A DNA stretch of 64,000 nt, from NCBI RefSeq assembly GCF_000720725.1, contig NZ_JOCQ01000007.1, positions 62,001 through 126,000 on the forward strand, read 5' to 3'. Shown one piece after another: positions 25,640 to 33,784 of this stretch; positions within the stretch are counted from its first letter, which is position 1, and every line of letters begins with the position of its first letter. The notes below the pieces were generated by a model. The model did not search any database. It saw only the letters and a program-made list of their open reading frames with translations, and was not told the DNA's origin. Made by a program: the position numbers and the translations under genes. This DNA is from Streptomyces rimosus subsp. rimosus (GTDB lineage Bacteria; Actinomycetota; Actinomycetes; Streptomycetales; Streptomycetaceae).

Positions 25640-26581
25640 ATGAACGACGACGTGCGGCCCACCGCCCCCTCAGCCGACCTCATCGCCGTGCTCGCGGGCA
25701 TCGAGCGGACGAACGAGCTGCTCACCCGGGTGCTCGCGGAGGTCGCCACCACCCCGTCCACCCACGCGGCCTTCGTCGACGCGGGCTATGTGTACGCCGC
25801 CGCCGGGCGGCTGGTCGCCGGGACGGAGGACCGGCGGGCCTTCGAGCTGGACGCCGAAGGGCTGATCGAGGCGTTCATCGACAAGGCCCGCACGATCTTC
25901 CCGGACAGCCGGCTGCTGCGCGTCTACTGGTACGACGGCGCCCGGCGCCGCATCCACACCGCGGAACAGCAGCGCGTCGCCGAGCTGCCGGACGTCAAGG
26001 TCCGGCTCGGCAACCTGAACGCGAACAACCAGCAGAAGGGCGTCGACTCGCTGATCCGCTCCGACCTGGAGTCGCTGGCCCGGCACCGCGCGATCAGCGA
26101 CGCGGTGCTCATCGGTGGCGACGAGGACCTGGTCTCGGCGGTGGAGGCCGCGCAGGGCTACGGCGCCCGGGTCCACCTGTGGGGCATCGAGGCGGTCGAA
26201 GGGCGCAACCAGGCCGAGCCGCTGCTGTGGGAGGTGGACAGCCAGCGCACCTTCGACCTGGAGTTCTGCAAGCCGTACGTGACCCGGCGGGCCGCCGCGC
26301 CCGACGGCGCGGACCCGGTGGCCGACGGCAGCGGCGGCGTCCCGCCGACGCGCGACGAGGTGCGCTTCGTCGGCGCGCGGGTCGCCGCCCGCTGGCTGGC
26401 CGAACGCGGCGCCCCCTGGGTCACCGAGCTGCTGCCCGGCCACCCGTACCTGCCCGGCACGGTCGACCAGGAGCTGCTGACCGCCGCCGAGGCCCTGCTG
26501 CGGCACTCGCTGCGCGGGCACGCGGACCTGCGCCGGGCGCTGCGGGACGGCTTCTGGGAGCACGTGCGGGCGCAGGGGTAA
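25640..26581 (+). CDS. NYN-domain (PIN-like) putative ribonuclease
   Basis: 313 residues. After a helix (IAVLAGIERTNELLTRVLAE) the NYN/LabA-like core begins with AAFVDAGYVYAAAGRLV, whose Asp is the first metal ligand. LLRVYWYDG, KVRLGNLN, KGVDSLIRSD and VLIGGDEDLVSAVEAAQGYG supply the other acidic positions. The fold is that of PIN-type metal-dependent RNases. The C-terminal 100 residues (RDEVRFVGARVAARWLAERG and RRALRDGFWEHV) look like an OST-HTH/wHTH-type or helical nucleic-acid-binding add-on. GACAAT eight bases before the ATG fits a leaderless start. The RNA target is unknown. Confidence 0.85.
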   Translation: MNDDVRPTAPSADLIAVLAGIERTNELLTRVLAEVATTPSTHAAFVDAGYVYAAAGRLVAGTEDRRAFELDAEGLIEAFIDKARTIFPDSRLLRVYWYDGARRRIHTAEQQRVAELPDVKVRLGNLNANNQQKGVDSLIRSDLESLARHRAISDAVLIGGDEDLVSAVEAAQGYGARVHLWGIEAVEGRNQAEPLLWEVDSQRTFDLEFCKPYVTRRAAAPDGADPVADGSGGVPPTRDEVRFVGARVAARWLAERGAPWVTELLPGHPYLPGTVDQELLTAAEALLRHSLRGHADLRRALRDGFWEHVRAQG

Positions 26582-26607
26582 GGGCGCCCGTACCGGTTAC
26601 GGCGATC

Positions 26608-26655
26608 GGGCGGCCTGCCGGGCGGCCTGGCGGGCGGTCTACCGGGCGGTCTATC
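26608..26655. repeat. Four 12-bp tandem repeats
   Basis: GGGCGGCCTGCC, GGGCGGCCTGGC, GGGCGGTCTACC and GGGCGGTCTATC follow each other without gaps. The last unit contains the stop codon of the leftward hydrolase gene. Confidence 0.85.
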
Positions 26656-27529
26656 GGTCCGTCGTGGTCCCGCGGTCCGTGTCGCGCCAGAATGCCGCCA
26701 GTGCGGCGGCCGTCTCGGCGGGCCGCTGCGCGTTGGGGGAGTGCTCCGCCCCTTCGATCACCGTACGGCGGGCCCCCAGCCGCTCGGCCATCGTGTCCAT
26801 CTCCGACACCGGCCACACGTAGTCCGCCGTGCCCGACACGACGTGCTTGGGCAGGGTCACGGCGGCCAGCTCCGCCACCCGGTCCGGCTCCGCGATCATC
26901 TGCCGTCCGGTGGCGGCCAGCTGCCGCGGCGCGGTGTTCATCCAGCGCCGGTGCAGGAACGCGCCGATCTCGGGCGGGGTCGCGGCGTCCTCGGCCTCCG
27001 GCGGGTCGAGGTCGCGCATGGCCAGCCACACCGACTGCATGTCCATCGTCCCGAGGGCGTCGATCAGCATCTGTACGCGGGCCTGCTGGGCCGCGACGAT
27101 GGCGCCCGGGCCGGAGCTCATGACGGTCAGGGAGCGGAACGGCGCGGGATCGCGCAGGACGGCGGTCCGGGCGACGAGGCCGCCGAAGGAGTGGCCCAGG
27201 AGGTGGACCGGTCCGGCGTCCAGGGCGCGGGCCTGGGCGAGTACGTCCTGCGCCAACTCGCCCAGCGCGTAAGCGGATTCGTCGTCCGGGCCGGGCGTCT
27301 CGTGCTGTCCCCGCCCGTCCACGGCCACCACCCGGAAACCCGCGGCGGCCAGCGGCTCCAGGAGACCGATGAAGTCCTCCTTGCTGCCGGTGAAGCCCGG
27401 CACGAGCAGCGCGGTCCCGGCCGGTGTCCCGTCGGGGCGGGCGTCGTGGACGGCGAACTCGCCGCGCTCGGTGACGAGTCGGCGTGCGCGGGCGCACGCG
27501 GGCAAGGTGAGGGTGGGCGGCTTGCTCAT
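26651..27529 (-). CDS. Alpha/beta hydrolase
   Basis: 292 residues. Typical fold order: ALLVPGFTGSKEDF (oxyanion region), VAVDGRGQHETPG, the nucleophile elbow GHSFGG, a cap domain of about 100 residues, VVSGTADYVWP with the acidic residue, and VIEGAEHSPN with the catalytic His. The reaction is unknown; esterases, lactonases and peptidases share this layout. I chose ATG 27529 because TAGCCT lies seven bases upstream with no ribosome-binding site, the leaderless pattern seen elsewhere in the window. The C-terminus runs into a 12-bp repeat array. It converges with the NYN gene. Confidence 0.85.
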   Translation of the reverse strand: MSKPPTLTLPACARARRLVTERGEFAVHDARPDGTPAGTALLVPGFTGSKEDFIGLLEPLAAAGFRVVAVDGRGQHETPGPDDESAYALGELAQDVLAQARALDAGPVHLLGHSFGGLVARTAVLRDPAPFRSLTVMSSGPGAIVAAQQARVQMLIDALGTMDMQSVWLAMRDLDPPEAEDAATPPEIGAFLHRRWMNTAPRQLAATGRQMIAEPDRVAELAAVTLPKHVVSGTADYVWPVSEMDTMAERLGARRTVIEGAEHSPNAQRPAETAAALAAFWRDTDRGTTTDR

Positions 27530-27584
27530 GGGGACGAGGCTATCGGGGGGCGCACGCGGTTCGCGGGCGCGGGCGCGCACGCCG

Positions 27585-27619
27585 ACGGCCCGGCCCCGCT
27601 GACGCGGGAACCGGGCCGT
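27585..27619 (-). terminator. Two-tier terminator of the DEAD helicase gene
   Basis: Outer stem ACGGCCCGG/CCGGGCCGT (9 bp) and inner stem CCCGC/GCGGG with a TGAC loop, 15 bases after the helicase stop codon. Confidence 0.75.
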
Positions 27620-27633
27620 CGAGGTGTGCGGTA

Positions 27634-30366
27634 TCAGCCCTCGGCCGGGGCCTCAGCGGTGGCCTTCTTGGCCGCCGCCTTACGGGTGCGCCGGGGCTTG
27701 GCCGGCGCCTCGTCCGAGGCCGCGTCGGCGGCCGGGGCCGCCTCGGCCTTCGCGGCGGTGGCCTTGCGGGTGCGGCGGGGCTTGGCAGCCGCACCTTCCC
27801 CCGCGGGCTCGGCGGCTTCGGCCTTCTCGGTGGCGGCCGTCTTGCGCGTACGGCGGGGCTTGGCAGACGCCTCGTCCGCGACAGCCTCCGTGCCGTCGGC
27901 CGTGTCGACCGCGGCCTCGGCCTTCTTGGCTGCCGCCGTCTTGCGCGTACGGCGCGGCTTGGCAGGCGCCTCGTCCGCGACTGCCTCGGCCGTGTCGACC
28001 GCGGCTTCGGCCTTCTTGGTGGCGGCGGTCTTGCGGGTGCGGCGGGGCTTGGCAGCAGCCTCGTCCGCGACCGTCTCGGCAGTCTCGGCGGCTTCGGGAG
28101 CCGTCTCGGTCTTCTTGGCGGCGGTCTTACGGGTGCGGCGGGGCTTGGCCGGGGCCTCGTCCGCGACCGTCTCCGCGGCAGCCTCCGTGCCCTCGGCCGT
28201 GTCGACGGCGGCTTCGGCCTTCTTGGCTGCCGCCGTCTTGCGCGTGCGGCGCGGCTTGGCCGGGGCCTCATCCGCGACCGTCTCCGCGGCAGCCTCCGTG
28301 CCCTCGGCCGTGTCGACCGCGGCTTCCGCCTTCTTGGCGGCGGCGGTCTTGCGGGTGCGGCGGGGCTTGACAGCAGCCTCGTCCGCGACCGTCTCGGCAG
28401 ACTCGGCGGCCTCGGGAGCCGTCTCGGTCTTCTTGGCGGCGGTCTTGCGCGTACGGCGCGGCTTGGCCGGAGCCTCGTCCGCGACCGTCTCCGTAACGGC
28501 CTCCGTGACGGCCTGCGGGGCAGCCTCCACGCTCTCCGCCGTCTCCACGGCGGTCTCCGCCGCGGGCTTGGCGCTGCGCGTACGGCGGCGGGGCTTCGCG
28601 GGGGTCTCGGCGGTGGCCTGGGCCGGGACCTTCACGGTCTCGGCGGGGCCCTCGGCCGTGTCCACGGCGACGGCTGCCGTCGTACCGGCCGCCTCCGCCT
28701 TGACGGCGGCGTTCGCGGCACCTCGCGTACGGCGGCGGCGCGGCTTGGACGGCGCCGCGGTGGCGTCGGCCTGCGCGGCCTCGGACGCGATGCTCTCGGC
28801 GGCCGGTGCCGCCTCGTCGCGGGCCGGGGTCACGGCGGCGGCCGAAGCGCCGCCGGAACCGCCGCGCGTACGACGACGGCGGCGCGGCTGGCGCGGCCCG
28901 TCCGTGGCGGCGCTGCCGCCCTCGGCCGTACCGGAACCGGCGTCCGTGCCGGAAGCGGTGGGCGTGCCGGACTCGTCCAGCGGCGCACCGCCCCGCGTGC
29001 GCCGGCGCTGGCGCGGCGTACGGGTGCGGCGCGGGCGCTCCTCCTCGACGGGGGCGCCCCGGCGCGGACCGCGGCCGCGGCCGCCCGTCTCGCCCAGGTC
29101 CTCGACCTCTTCCGCCGCCAGCCCGGCGCGCGTGCGCTCCGCGCGCGGCAGGATGCCCTTGGTGCCCTCGGGGATCTCCAGCAGCTCGTAGAGGTGCGGG
29201 GAGGTGGAGTACGTCTCCTCCGGCTCGTCGAACGGGAGGTCCAGCGCCTTGTTGATCAGCTTCCAGCGCGGGATGTCGTCCCAGTCGACCAGCGTGACCG
29301 CGGTGCCCTTGGCGCCCGCGCGGCCGGTCCGGCCGATGCGGTGCAGGTAGGTCTTCTCGTCCTCGGGAGACTGGTAGTTGATGACATGCGTCACACCCTC
29401 GACGTCGATGCCGCGGGCGGCGACGTCGGTGCAGACCAGCACATCGACCTTGCCGTTGCGGAACGCGCGCAGCGCCTGCTCGCGCGCCCCCTGGCCGAGG
29501 TCGCCGTGCACCGCGCCGGAGGCGAAACCGCGGCGGGTCAGCTGCTCGGCGATGTCGGCGGCGGTCCGCTTCGTACGGCAGAAGATCATCGCCAGGCCGC
29601 GGCCGTTCGCCTGGAGGATGCGGGAGACCAGCTCCGGCTTGTCCATCGAGTGGGCACGGAAGATGTGCTGCTTGATGTTGGCGACGGTCTTGCCCTCGTC
29701 GTCCGGCGCGGCGGCGCGGATGTGCGTGGGCTGCGACATGTAGCGGCGGGCCAGGCCGATGACCGCGCCCGGCATGGTCGCGGAGAACAGCATGGTCTGG
29801 CGGCGCACCGGCAGCATGTTGATGATGCGCTCGACGTCCGGCAGGAAGCCCAGGTCGAGCATCTCGTCGGCCTCGTCCAGGACGAGCGCCTTGACGTGCG
29901 ACAGGTTCAGCTTCTTCTGGCCCGCCAGGTCCAGCAGTCGGCCCGGGGTGCCGACGACCACGTCGACGCCCTTCTTCAGGGCCTCGACCTGCGGCTCGTA
30001 CGCGCGGCCGCCGTAGATCGACAGCACCCGCACATTACGGACCTTGCCGGCGGTCAGGAGGTCGTTGGTGACCTGCTGGCACAGCTCGCGGGTGGGGACC
30101 ACCACGAGGGCCTGCGGGGCCTCCGTCAGCTGCTCGGGCGTGGCCCGGCCCGCCTCGACGTCCGCGGGGACGGTGACGCGCTCCAGCAGGGGGAGGCCGA
30201 AGCCCAGGGTCTTGCCGGTGCCGGTCTTGGCCTGGCCGATGACGTCGGAGCCCGACAGGGCCACGGGGAGCGTCATCTCCTGGATGGGGAAGGGGGAGGT
30301 GATGCCGACGGCTTCCAGGGCCTCGGCGGTCTCGGGGAGAATCCCGAGCTCTCGGAACGTAGACAG
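27634..30366 (-). CDS. DEAD-box RNA helicase with long basic repeat tail
   Basis: 910 residues from a proposed CTG at 30366 (or ATT at 30369). The core is complete: Q motif FPIQEMTLP, motif I AKTGTGKT, VGTPGR, motif II DEAD, SAT, and motif VI HRIGRTGRAG. RhlE-like helicases unwind RNA duplexes in rRNA processing, mRNA decay or cold adaptation. After about residue 455 the protein is low-complexity: an Arg-rich part (PRRRRRTRG) and then nine copies of KPRRTRK within Ala/Glu/Thr/Val-rich spacers, like a histone H1 tail. No ATG or GTG lies at the family's start: the first ATG falls inside the Q motif, and AGAGG sits seven bases before the CTG. Confidence 0.88.
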   Translation of the reverse strand: MSTFRELGILPETAEALEAVGITSPFPIQEMTLPVALSGSDVIGQAKTGTGKTLGFGLPLLERVTVPADVEAGRATPEQLTEAPQALVVVPTRELCQQVTNDLLTAGKVRNVRVLSIYGGRAYEPQVEALKKGVDVVVGTPGRLLDLAGQKKLNLSHVKALVLDEADEMLDLGFLPDVERIINMLPVRRQTMLFSATMPGAVIGLARRYMSQPTHIRAAAPDDEGKTVANIKQHIFRAHSMDKPELVSRILQANGRGLAMIFCRTKRTAADIAEQLTRRGFASGAVHGDLGQGAREQALRAFRNGKVDVLVCTDVAARGIDVEGVTHVINYQSPEDEKTYLHRIGRTGRAGAKGTAVTLVDWDDIPRWKLINKALDLPFDEPEETYSTSPHLYELLEIPEGTKGILPRAERTRAGLAAEEVEDLGETGGRGRGPRRGAPVEEERPRRTRTPRQRRRTRGGAPLDESGTPTASGTDAGSGTAEGGSAATDGPRQPRRRRRTRGGSGGASAAAVTPARDEAAPAAESIASEAAQADATAAPSKPRRRRTRGAANAAVKAEAAGTTAAVAVDTAEGPAETVKVPAQATAETPAKPRRRTRSAKPAAETAVETAESVEAAPQAVTEAVTETVADEAPAKPRRTRKTAAKKTETAPEAAESAETVADEAAVKPRRTRKTAAAKKAEAAVDTAEGTEAAAETVADEAPAKPRRTRKTAAAKKAEAAVDTAEGTEAAAETVADEAPAKPRRTRKTAAKKTETAPEAAETAETVADEAAAKPRRTRKTAATKKAEAAVDTAEAVADEAPAKPRRTRKTAAAKKAEAAVDTADGTEAVADEASAKPRRTRKTAATEKAEAAEPAGEGAAAKPRRTRKATAAKAEAAPAADAASDEAPAKPRRTRKAAAKKATAEAPAEG
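27640..28500 (-). repeat. Tandem repeats encoding KPRRTRK modules
   Basis: Nine imperfect copies of roughly 75-130 bases encode KPRRTRK(T/A)AA-type modules. Two neighbouring units around 28135-28250 and 28250-28365 are almost identical over about 100 bases, pointing to recent unequal exchange. Confidence 0.85.
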
Positions 30367-30369
30367 AAT

Positions 30370-30747
30370 CTTGCCTCTTCTGTGAGACGCGGCACGAGGC
30401 GGCCAAGGGGGTCGTACCGCGCCTCGCACGGTTTCGTACGGGCCGGCCTCGATCGGCCGGGACGGCGCGGGACCACTGCCTTCGCGCAAGCACTCGAACC
30501 GCGAGCGGTGTCCCTCCCGCTGTGCGTACGTCGCGTACGCGCCGCGAAAGAGGGCGGTCGGGTTGGAGCCGATCGGGCCACCGACCGGGCATCCGCATGC
30601 GTGGAACAACCCACCGATACTCGGCGGGCGCATTACCACCATACCCCGGATGGCCACACGTGTGTCCGGGCAATCGTTCGGTCGGGTGGGACGGGAGTGG
30701 CTGACCAGCCACTTCCCAGGGATGCGCGGCGGGCTATTGTGCGCTTC
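30370..30747. other. Divergent intergenic region, helicase leader
   Basis: 378 bases between the helicase and the ferritin-like gene. It must hold the helicase promoter and leader and the rightward promoter. TATTGT (30735-30740) is a likely -10 of the rightward gene. An in-frame GTG at 30427-30429 (minus) is an alternative helicase start without a ribosome-binding site. A long 5' leader would fit cold or autoregulated helicases. No small gene is supported. Confidence 0.45.
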
Positions 30748-31494
30748 ATGGAGACGCCTGACAACGCAGCGCAGACCGCCGACGACGCGCAAGAACACAC
30801 CGGGATCGCCGCCCAGGACTGGGCCGCGGCCTCCGAGGAACCGCAGTACCGGGCCGCCGTCATCGACCTGCTCGGAGCGCTCGCCTACGGGGAGCTGTCC
30901 GCCTTCGAGCGGCTCGCGGAGGACGCGAAGCTGGCGCCGACGATGGACGACAAGGCGGAGCTGGCCAAGATGGCGTCGGCCGAATTCCATCACTTCGAGC
31001 GGCTGCGGGACCGGCTCGCGCAGATCGAGGCGGAGCCGAACGAGGCCATGGAGCCGTTCGCCGCGGCGCTGGACGAGTTCCACCGGCAGACCGCGCCGTC
31101 CGACTGGCTGGAGGGCCTGGTCAAGGCGTACGTCGGCGACTCGATCGCCAGCGACTTCTACCGGGAGGTGGCGGCCCGGCTCGACTCCGACACCCGCGAC
31201 CTGGTCCTCGGCGTCCTCGACGACACCGGGCACGCGACGTTCGCGGTCGAGAAGGTACGGGCCGCGATCGAGGCCGAGCCGCGCGTCGGCGGGCGGCTCG
31301 CGCTGTGGGCGCGGCGGCTGATGGGCGAGGCGCTGTCCCAGGCGCAGCGGGTCGTCGCCGAGCGGGACTCGCTGTCGACGATGCTGGTCGGCGGGGTCGC
31401 CGACGGGTTCGACCTGGCGGAGGTCGGGCGGATGTTCTCGCGGATCACGGAGGCGCACACCAAGCGGATGGCTGCGCTGGGGCTGGCCGCGTAA
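30748..31494 (+). CDS. Ferritin-like fold protein, MiaE-like hydroxylase family
   Basis: 248 residues. A four-helix bundle with carboxylate-rich motifs: AYGELSAFERLAED in helix 1, AEFHHFERLRDRL with the ExxH pair in helix 2, and later DFYREVAARLD and DDTGHATFAVEKV, the second E/D..H set. These fit a non-haem di-iron site. The closest described group contains tRNA 2-methylthio-N6-isopentenyladenosine hydroxylases, but the substrate here is not shown. TATTGT seven bases before the ATG indicates a leaderless transcript. The M. tuberculosis pair Rv3210c/Rv3211 has the same two neighbours in the same divergent order (from memory). Confidence 0.82.
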   Translation: METPDNAAQTADDAQEHTGIAAQDWAAASEEPQYRAAVIDLLGALAYGELSAFERLAEDAKLAPTMDDKAELAKMASAEFHHFERLRDRLAQIEAEPNEAMEPFAAALDEFHRQTAPSDWLEGLVKAYVGDSIASDFYREVAARLDSDTRDLVLGVLDDTGHATFAVEKVRAAIEAEPRVGGRLALWARRLMGEALSQAQRVVAERDSLSTMLVGGVADGFDLAEVGRMFSRITEAHTKRMAALGLAA

Positions 31495-31510
31495 GGCCGC
31501 GGAGTGGCCG

Positions 31511-31537
31511 GGGGCCGGTCTTGTGGTGGCCGGCCCC
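31511..31537. terminator. Terminator after the ferritin-like gene
   Basis: 8-bp stem GGGGCCGG/CCGGCCCC with an 11-base loop, 16 bases after the stop. Confidence 0.6.
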
Positions 31538-31569
31538 TCCCGGTGCGGGGCCGTTGCGCCTGCGGCGGG

Positions 31570-31688
31570 CGTCCTCAAGCGCCGGACGGGCTGGTTCTTG
31601 CCTGGCCCGGGCTTTTCCTGCTCCGCTCGTCCTCAAGGGTCCGGCGGATTGTTCTCGCGTTGCTCGTTCTCAAACCCCGGACAGACTC
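31570..31688. repeat. Three degenerate copies of a Streptomyces intergenic repeat
   Basis: CGTCCTCAAGCGCCGGACGG (31570-31589), CGTCCTCAAGGGTCCGGCGG (31628-31647) and CGTTCTCAAACCCCGGACAG (31665-31684) are direct copies. I recognise TCCTCAA(A/G)CGCCGGACGGGCTG as a repeat common after Streptomyces genes, usually as an inverted pair. The third copy overlaps the stop codon of the next leftward gene. Confidence 0.65.
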
Positions 31689-31954
31689 CGCTTCGCCACC
31701 CCACCCACCAGCCCGCGGCTCGGCCGCACCAGCAGCGACAGCATCGCCGCGCTCAGTGCGGCGGCGGCCAGCAGGGTGTGGACGAAGTGGTCCGGGCCCA
31801 GGATGGAGTGGGCGAGGAAGGCGCCGAGGAGGGCCGCGGCGGGGCCGGTCGACAGCGTCAGGACGCGGGCGGGGAGGCGGCCGGGCAGCCAGCGGGTGGC
31901 GGCGAGTGCGATGACGAGTCCGACGAGCACGGAGCCGAGAGCTTCCCAGACCAT
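31670..31954 (-). CDS. Small integral membrane protein, 94 residues
   Basis: 94 residues from ATG 31954, with GGGAGGG eight bases upstream. Three hydrophobic segments are seen: WEALGSVLVGLVIALAA (with a Gly zipper), TGPAAALLGAFLAHSILG and HTLLAAAALSAAMLSLLV. This resembles transglycosylase-associated/GlsB-type small membrane proteins, which often belong to envelope-stress regulons. The function is unknown. The C-terminal SRGLVGGVAKRSLSGV is encoded partly by a degenerate intergenic repeat, so the tail may be recent. It lies in the leftward group with DUF3107 but is separated from it by a 19-bp hairpin. Confidence 0.8.
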   Translation of the reverse strand: MVWEALGSVLVGLVIALAATRWLPGRLPARVLTLSTGPAAALLGAFLAHSILGPDHFVHTLLAAAALSAAMLSLLVRPSRGLVGGVAKRSLSGV

Positions 31955-32075
31955 GGTGTATCCCTCCCGCGGTAGCGACCGGCCGGCCGACACAAATCGG
32001 TCGTAGGCCGTCGTACCCAGCGGGAATGCGCGGCAACCCTCGTCGGCGCAGGCGGTCGGCGGACGTTCCCGTACG

Positions 32076-32118
32076 ACGAGCGGCGGCCCGGAGAAGATCT
32101 CTCCGGGCCGCCGCTCGT
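32076..32118 (-). terminator. 19-bp perfect hairpin after DUF3107
   Basis: ACGAGCGGCGGCCCGGAGA pairs exactly with its complement across a 5-base loop. It separates the DUF3107 gene from the small membrane-protein gene on the same strand, so these should be separate transcripts. Confidence 0.8.
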
Positions 32119-32156
32119 GACGCGTGCGCGCGGGCCTTCCAGGGGCCCGCGGCCGA

Positions 32157-32384
32157 CTACAGCGTGCCGAAACCGACCTTGCGCGTGGTCGGCTCGCCGA
32201 TCTCCACATAGGCCAGCCGGTCCGCCGGGACCAGGACCTTGCGGCCGTGCTCGTCCACGAGACTCAGCAGCTCCGACTTGCCGCCCAGTGCGTCCGCCAC
32301 CGCTCGCTCGACGTCCTCGGCGGTCTGCCCGCTCTCCAGAACGATCTCGCGGGGCGCGTGCTGCACGCCGATCTTGACCTCCAC
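32157..32384 (-). CDS. DUF3107 family protein
   Basis: 75 residues from GTG 32384, preceded by GGAGGG at eight bases. VEVKIGVQHAPREIVLESG and QTAEDVERAVADAL suggest a ubiquitin-like beta-grasp of strand-strand-helix, followed by DEHGRKVLVPADRLAYVEIG. DUF3107 is present in nearly all actinobacteria; the M. tuberculosis member is Rv3208A (TB9.4), also next to a TetR gene. It is reported as an antigen there, and no biochemical function is known. It lies 223 bases downstream of the TetR gene on the same strand and before a strong hairpin. Confidence 0.9.
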   Translation of the reverse strand: MEVKIGVQHAPREIVLESGQTAEDVERAVADALGGKSELLSLVDEHGRKVLVPADRLAYVEIGEPTTRKVGFGTL

Positions 32385-32607
32385 GGCTTTGTCCCTCCGA
32401 CGGTCTCGGTTCCCCTTGGCCGGGCCATGGGGCAGATGCGCGGTGATCCGCGCCGTACCCAGCACACATTAGCCCGGTACGCGAACGGACAGGACGCCGC
32501 GGAGCACGCCCGCAGCGAACACCCGGAGGGCGCGGCGACCGCCGGAGGCGTCCTCGGGTTCCGTCCGGCTCACCGGCCGGCGGCGGTGCTCACCGGGTCC
32601 ACCGGGC

Positions 32608-33249
32608 TCACTGGCCGTCGGCGCCGTGCAGCGGGAAGCCCGCGATGCCCTTCCACGCGAGGGAGGTCAGCAGCTGTACGGCGGTCTCGCGCGGAACGGT
32701 GCTCTCCGAGGAGAGCCAGTAGCGCGCGACCACCTGGGAGACGCCGCCCAGCCCGACGGCCAGCAGCATCGACTCGTCCTTGGACAGGCCGGTGTCCTCG
32801 GCGATGACCTCGCTGATCGCCTCGGCGCACTCCAGCGAGACCTTGTCGACCCGCTCCCGCACGGCGGGCTCGTTGGTCAGGTCGGACTCGAAGACCAGGC
32901 GGAAGGCGCCGCCCGGGTCCTCGACGTACGCGAAGTAGGCGTCCATCGTCGCGGCGACGCGCTGCTTGTTGTCGGTCGTCGAGGCCAGCGCGCTGCGCAC
33001 CGACTGGAGCAGCGCCTCGCAGTGCTGGTCGAGGAGGGCCAGGTAGAGGTCGAGCTTGCCGGGGAAGTGCTGGTAGAGCACGGGCTTGCTGACGCCGGCG
33101 CGCTCGGCGATGTCGTCCATCGCGGCCGCGTGGTAGCCCTGCGCCACGAAGACCTCCTGGGCCGCGCCCAGGAGCTGGTTGCGCCGGGCTCGGCGTGGCA
33201 GGCGCGTGCCCCGCGGGCGTGCCGCCTCGGTCTGCTCGATGGCGCTCAC
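32608..33249 (-). CDS. TetR family transcriptional regulator
   Basis: 213 residues from GTG 33249, with GGGAGG four bases upstream. The N-terminal helix-turn-helix reads RRNQLLGAAQEVFVAQGYHA then MDDIAERAGVSKPVLYQHF, the usual TetR signature. The C-terminal ligand domain contains TTDNKQRVAATMDAYFAYVE. The mycobacterial counterpart (Rv3208) lies in the same place. A basic extension (PRGTRLPRRARR) precedes the HTH. No candidate operator palindrome is obvious right at its own start, so targets are unknown. The helix-2 ligand pocket is not diagnostic. Confidence 0.9.
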   Translation of the reverse strand: MSAIEQTEAARPRGTRLPRRARRNQLLGAAQEVFVAQGYHAAAMDDIAERAGVSKPVLYQHFPGKLDLYLALLDQHCEALLQSVRSALASTTDNKQRVAATMDAYFAYVEDPGGAFRLVFESDLTNEPAVRERVDKVSLECAEAISEVIAEDTGLSKDESMLLAVGLGGVSQVVARYWLSSESTVPRETAVQLLTSLAWKGIAGFPLHGADGQ

Positions 33250-33391
33250 GCTGCCTCCCAGGTGTTGTTCCGTCCGCGGCGTACGCACACGCCGCGCCCG
33301 CCATCGTACTTTTGGGTAACCCGGCCGCGCGCGGTCGCGGGCGAGAAATTCTGCCGCCGAACGCTGTGGGAAGCCGACATATGGCCCCAGG

Positions 33392-33610
33392 TCATCGGTA
33401 ATCGTCTTCGTCGAGATCCACGACACGGGCCTGCTCGGCGACGTCCGCCTCGTTCGCGACGGACGGGTCGATGCCGGTCAGCGGGTCGTCCTGCGGGCGG
33501 CCGACGTCCGCGTGCTGCTCGGCGGCGTCCGCTTCCGGCGCCTCGACGTCGAATTCGGTGGTGTCCGCCTCGTCCTCGAAGGTGTCCGGGTCGGTCGGGT
33601 CGACGGGCAT
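33392..33610 (-). CDS. Small acidic protein, 72 residues
   Basis: 72 residues, MPVDPTDPDTFEDEAD to VDLDEDDYR, with GGGAG five bases before the ATG. About a third of the residues are Asp or Glu, with few hydrophobics, so it should be disordered and strongly acidic. The C-terminal VVDLDEDDYR looks like a short linear motif. I do not recognise a family with known function. It sits upstream of the TetR gene with a 142-base gap. The sequence is real coding by ribosome-binding site and codon pattern, but its role is open. Confidence 0.7.
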   Translation of the reverse strand: MPVDPTDPDTFEDEADTTEFDVEAPEADAAEQHADVGRPQDDPLTGIDPSVANEADVAEQARVVDLDEDDYR

Positions 33611-33730
33611 GGTGGCTCCCTTTCTCTCACGTACTGGCGGAGGCCAGGGCGAGTGCCCGCACGCGAGCGCTCATCACACGGGTGCCCTTCACGCCCGAGC
33701 CTAAGAGAGCGGGTTCCGAAACGCGACGTG

Positions 33731-33750
33731 GTGTGTGAGCGCGAACACAC
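33731..33750. promoter_or_regulatory. Inverted repeat in the hydrolase promoter
   Basis: GTGTGT, eight bases, ACACAC. It lies 23 bases before TAACAT (33773-33778), itself six bases before the hydrolase ATG. It could be an operator, for example for the nearby TetR, though TetR sites are usually tighter palindromes. Confidence 0.35.
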
Positions 33751-33784
33751 GATCGGCGGCGTGATCGTCTCGTAACATCGACCC

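Noticed and set aside
27640..28500. CRISPR array
   Set aside because: Repeats encode an in-frame protein tail, lack palindromic units and unique spacers, and no cas genes are present.
27634..28580. Separate nucleoid protein in the KPRRTRK region
   Set aside because: The frame is continuous with the helicase and there is no internal start with a ribosome-binding site.
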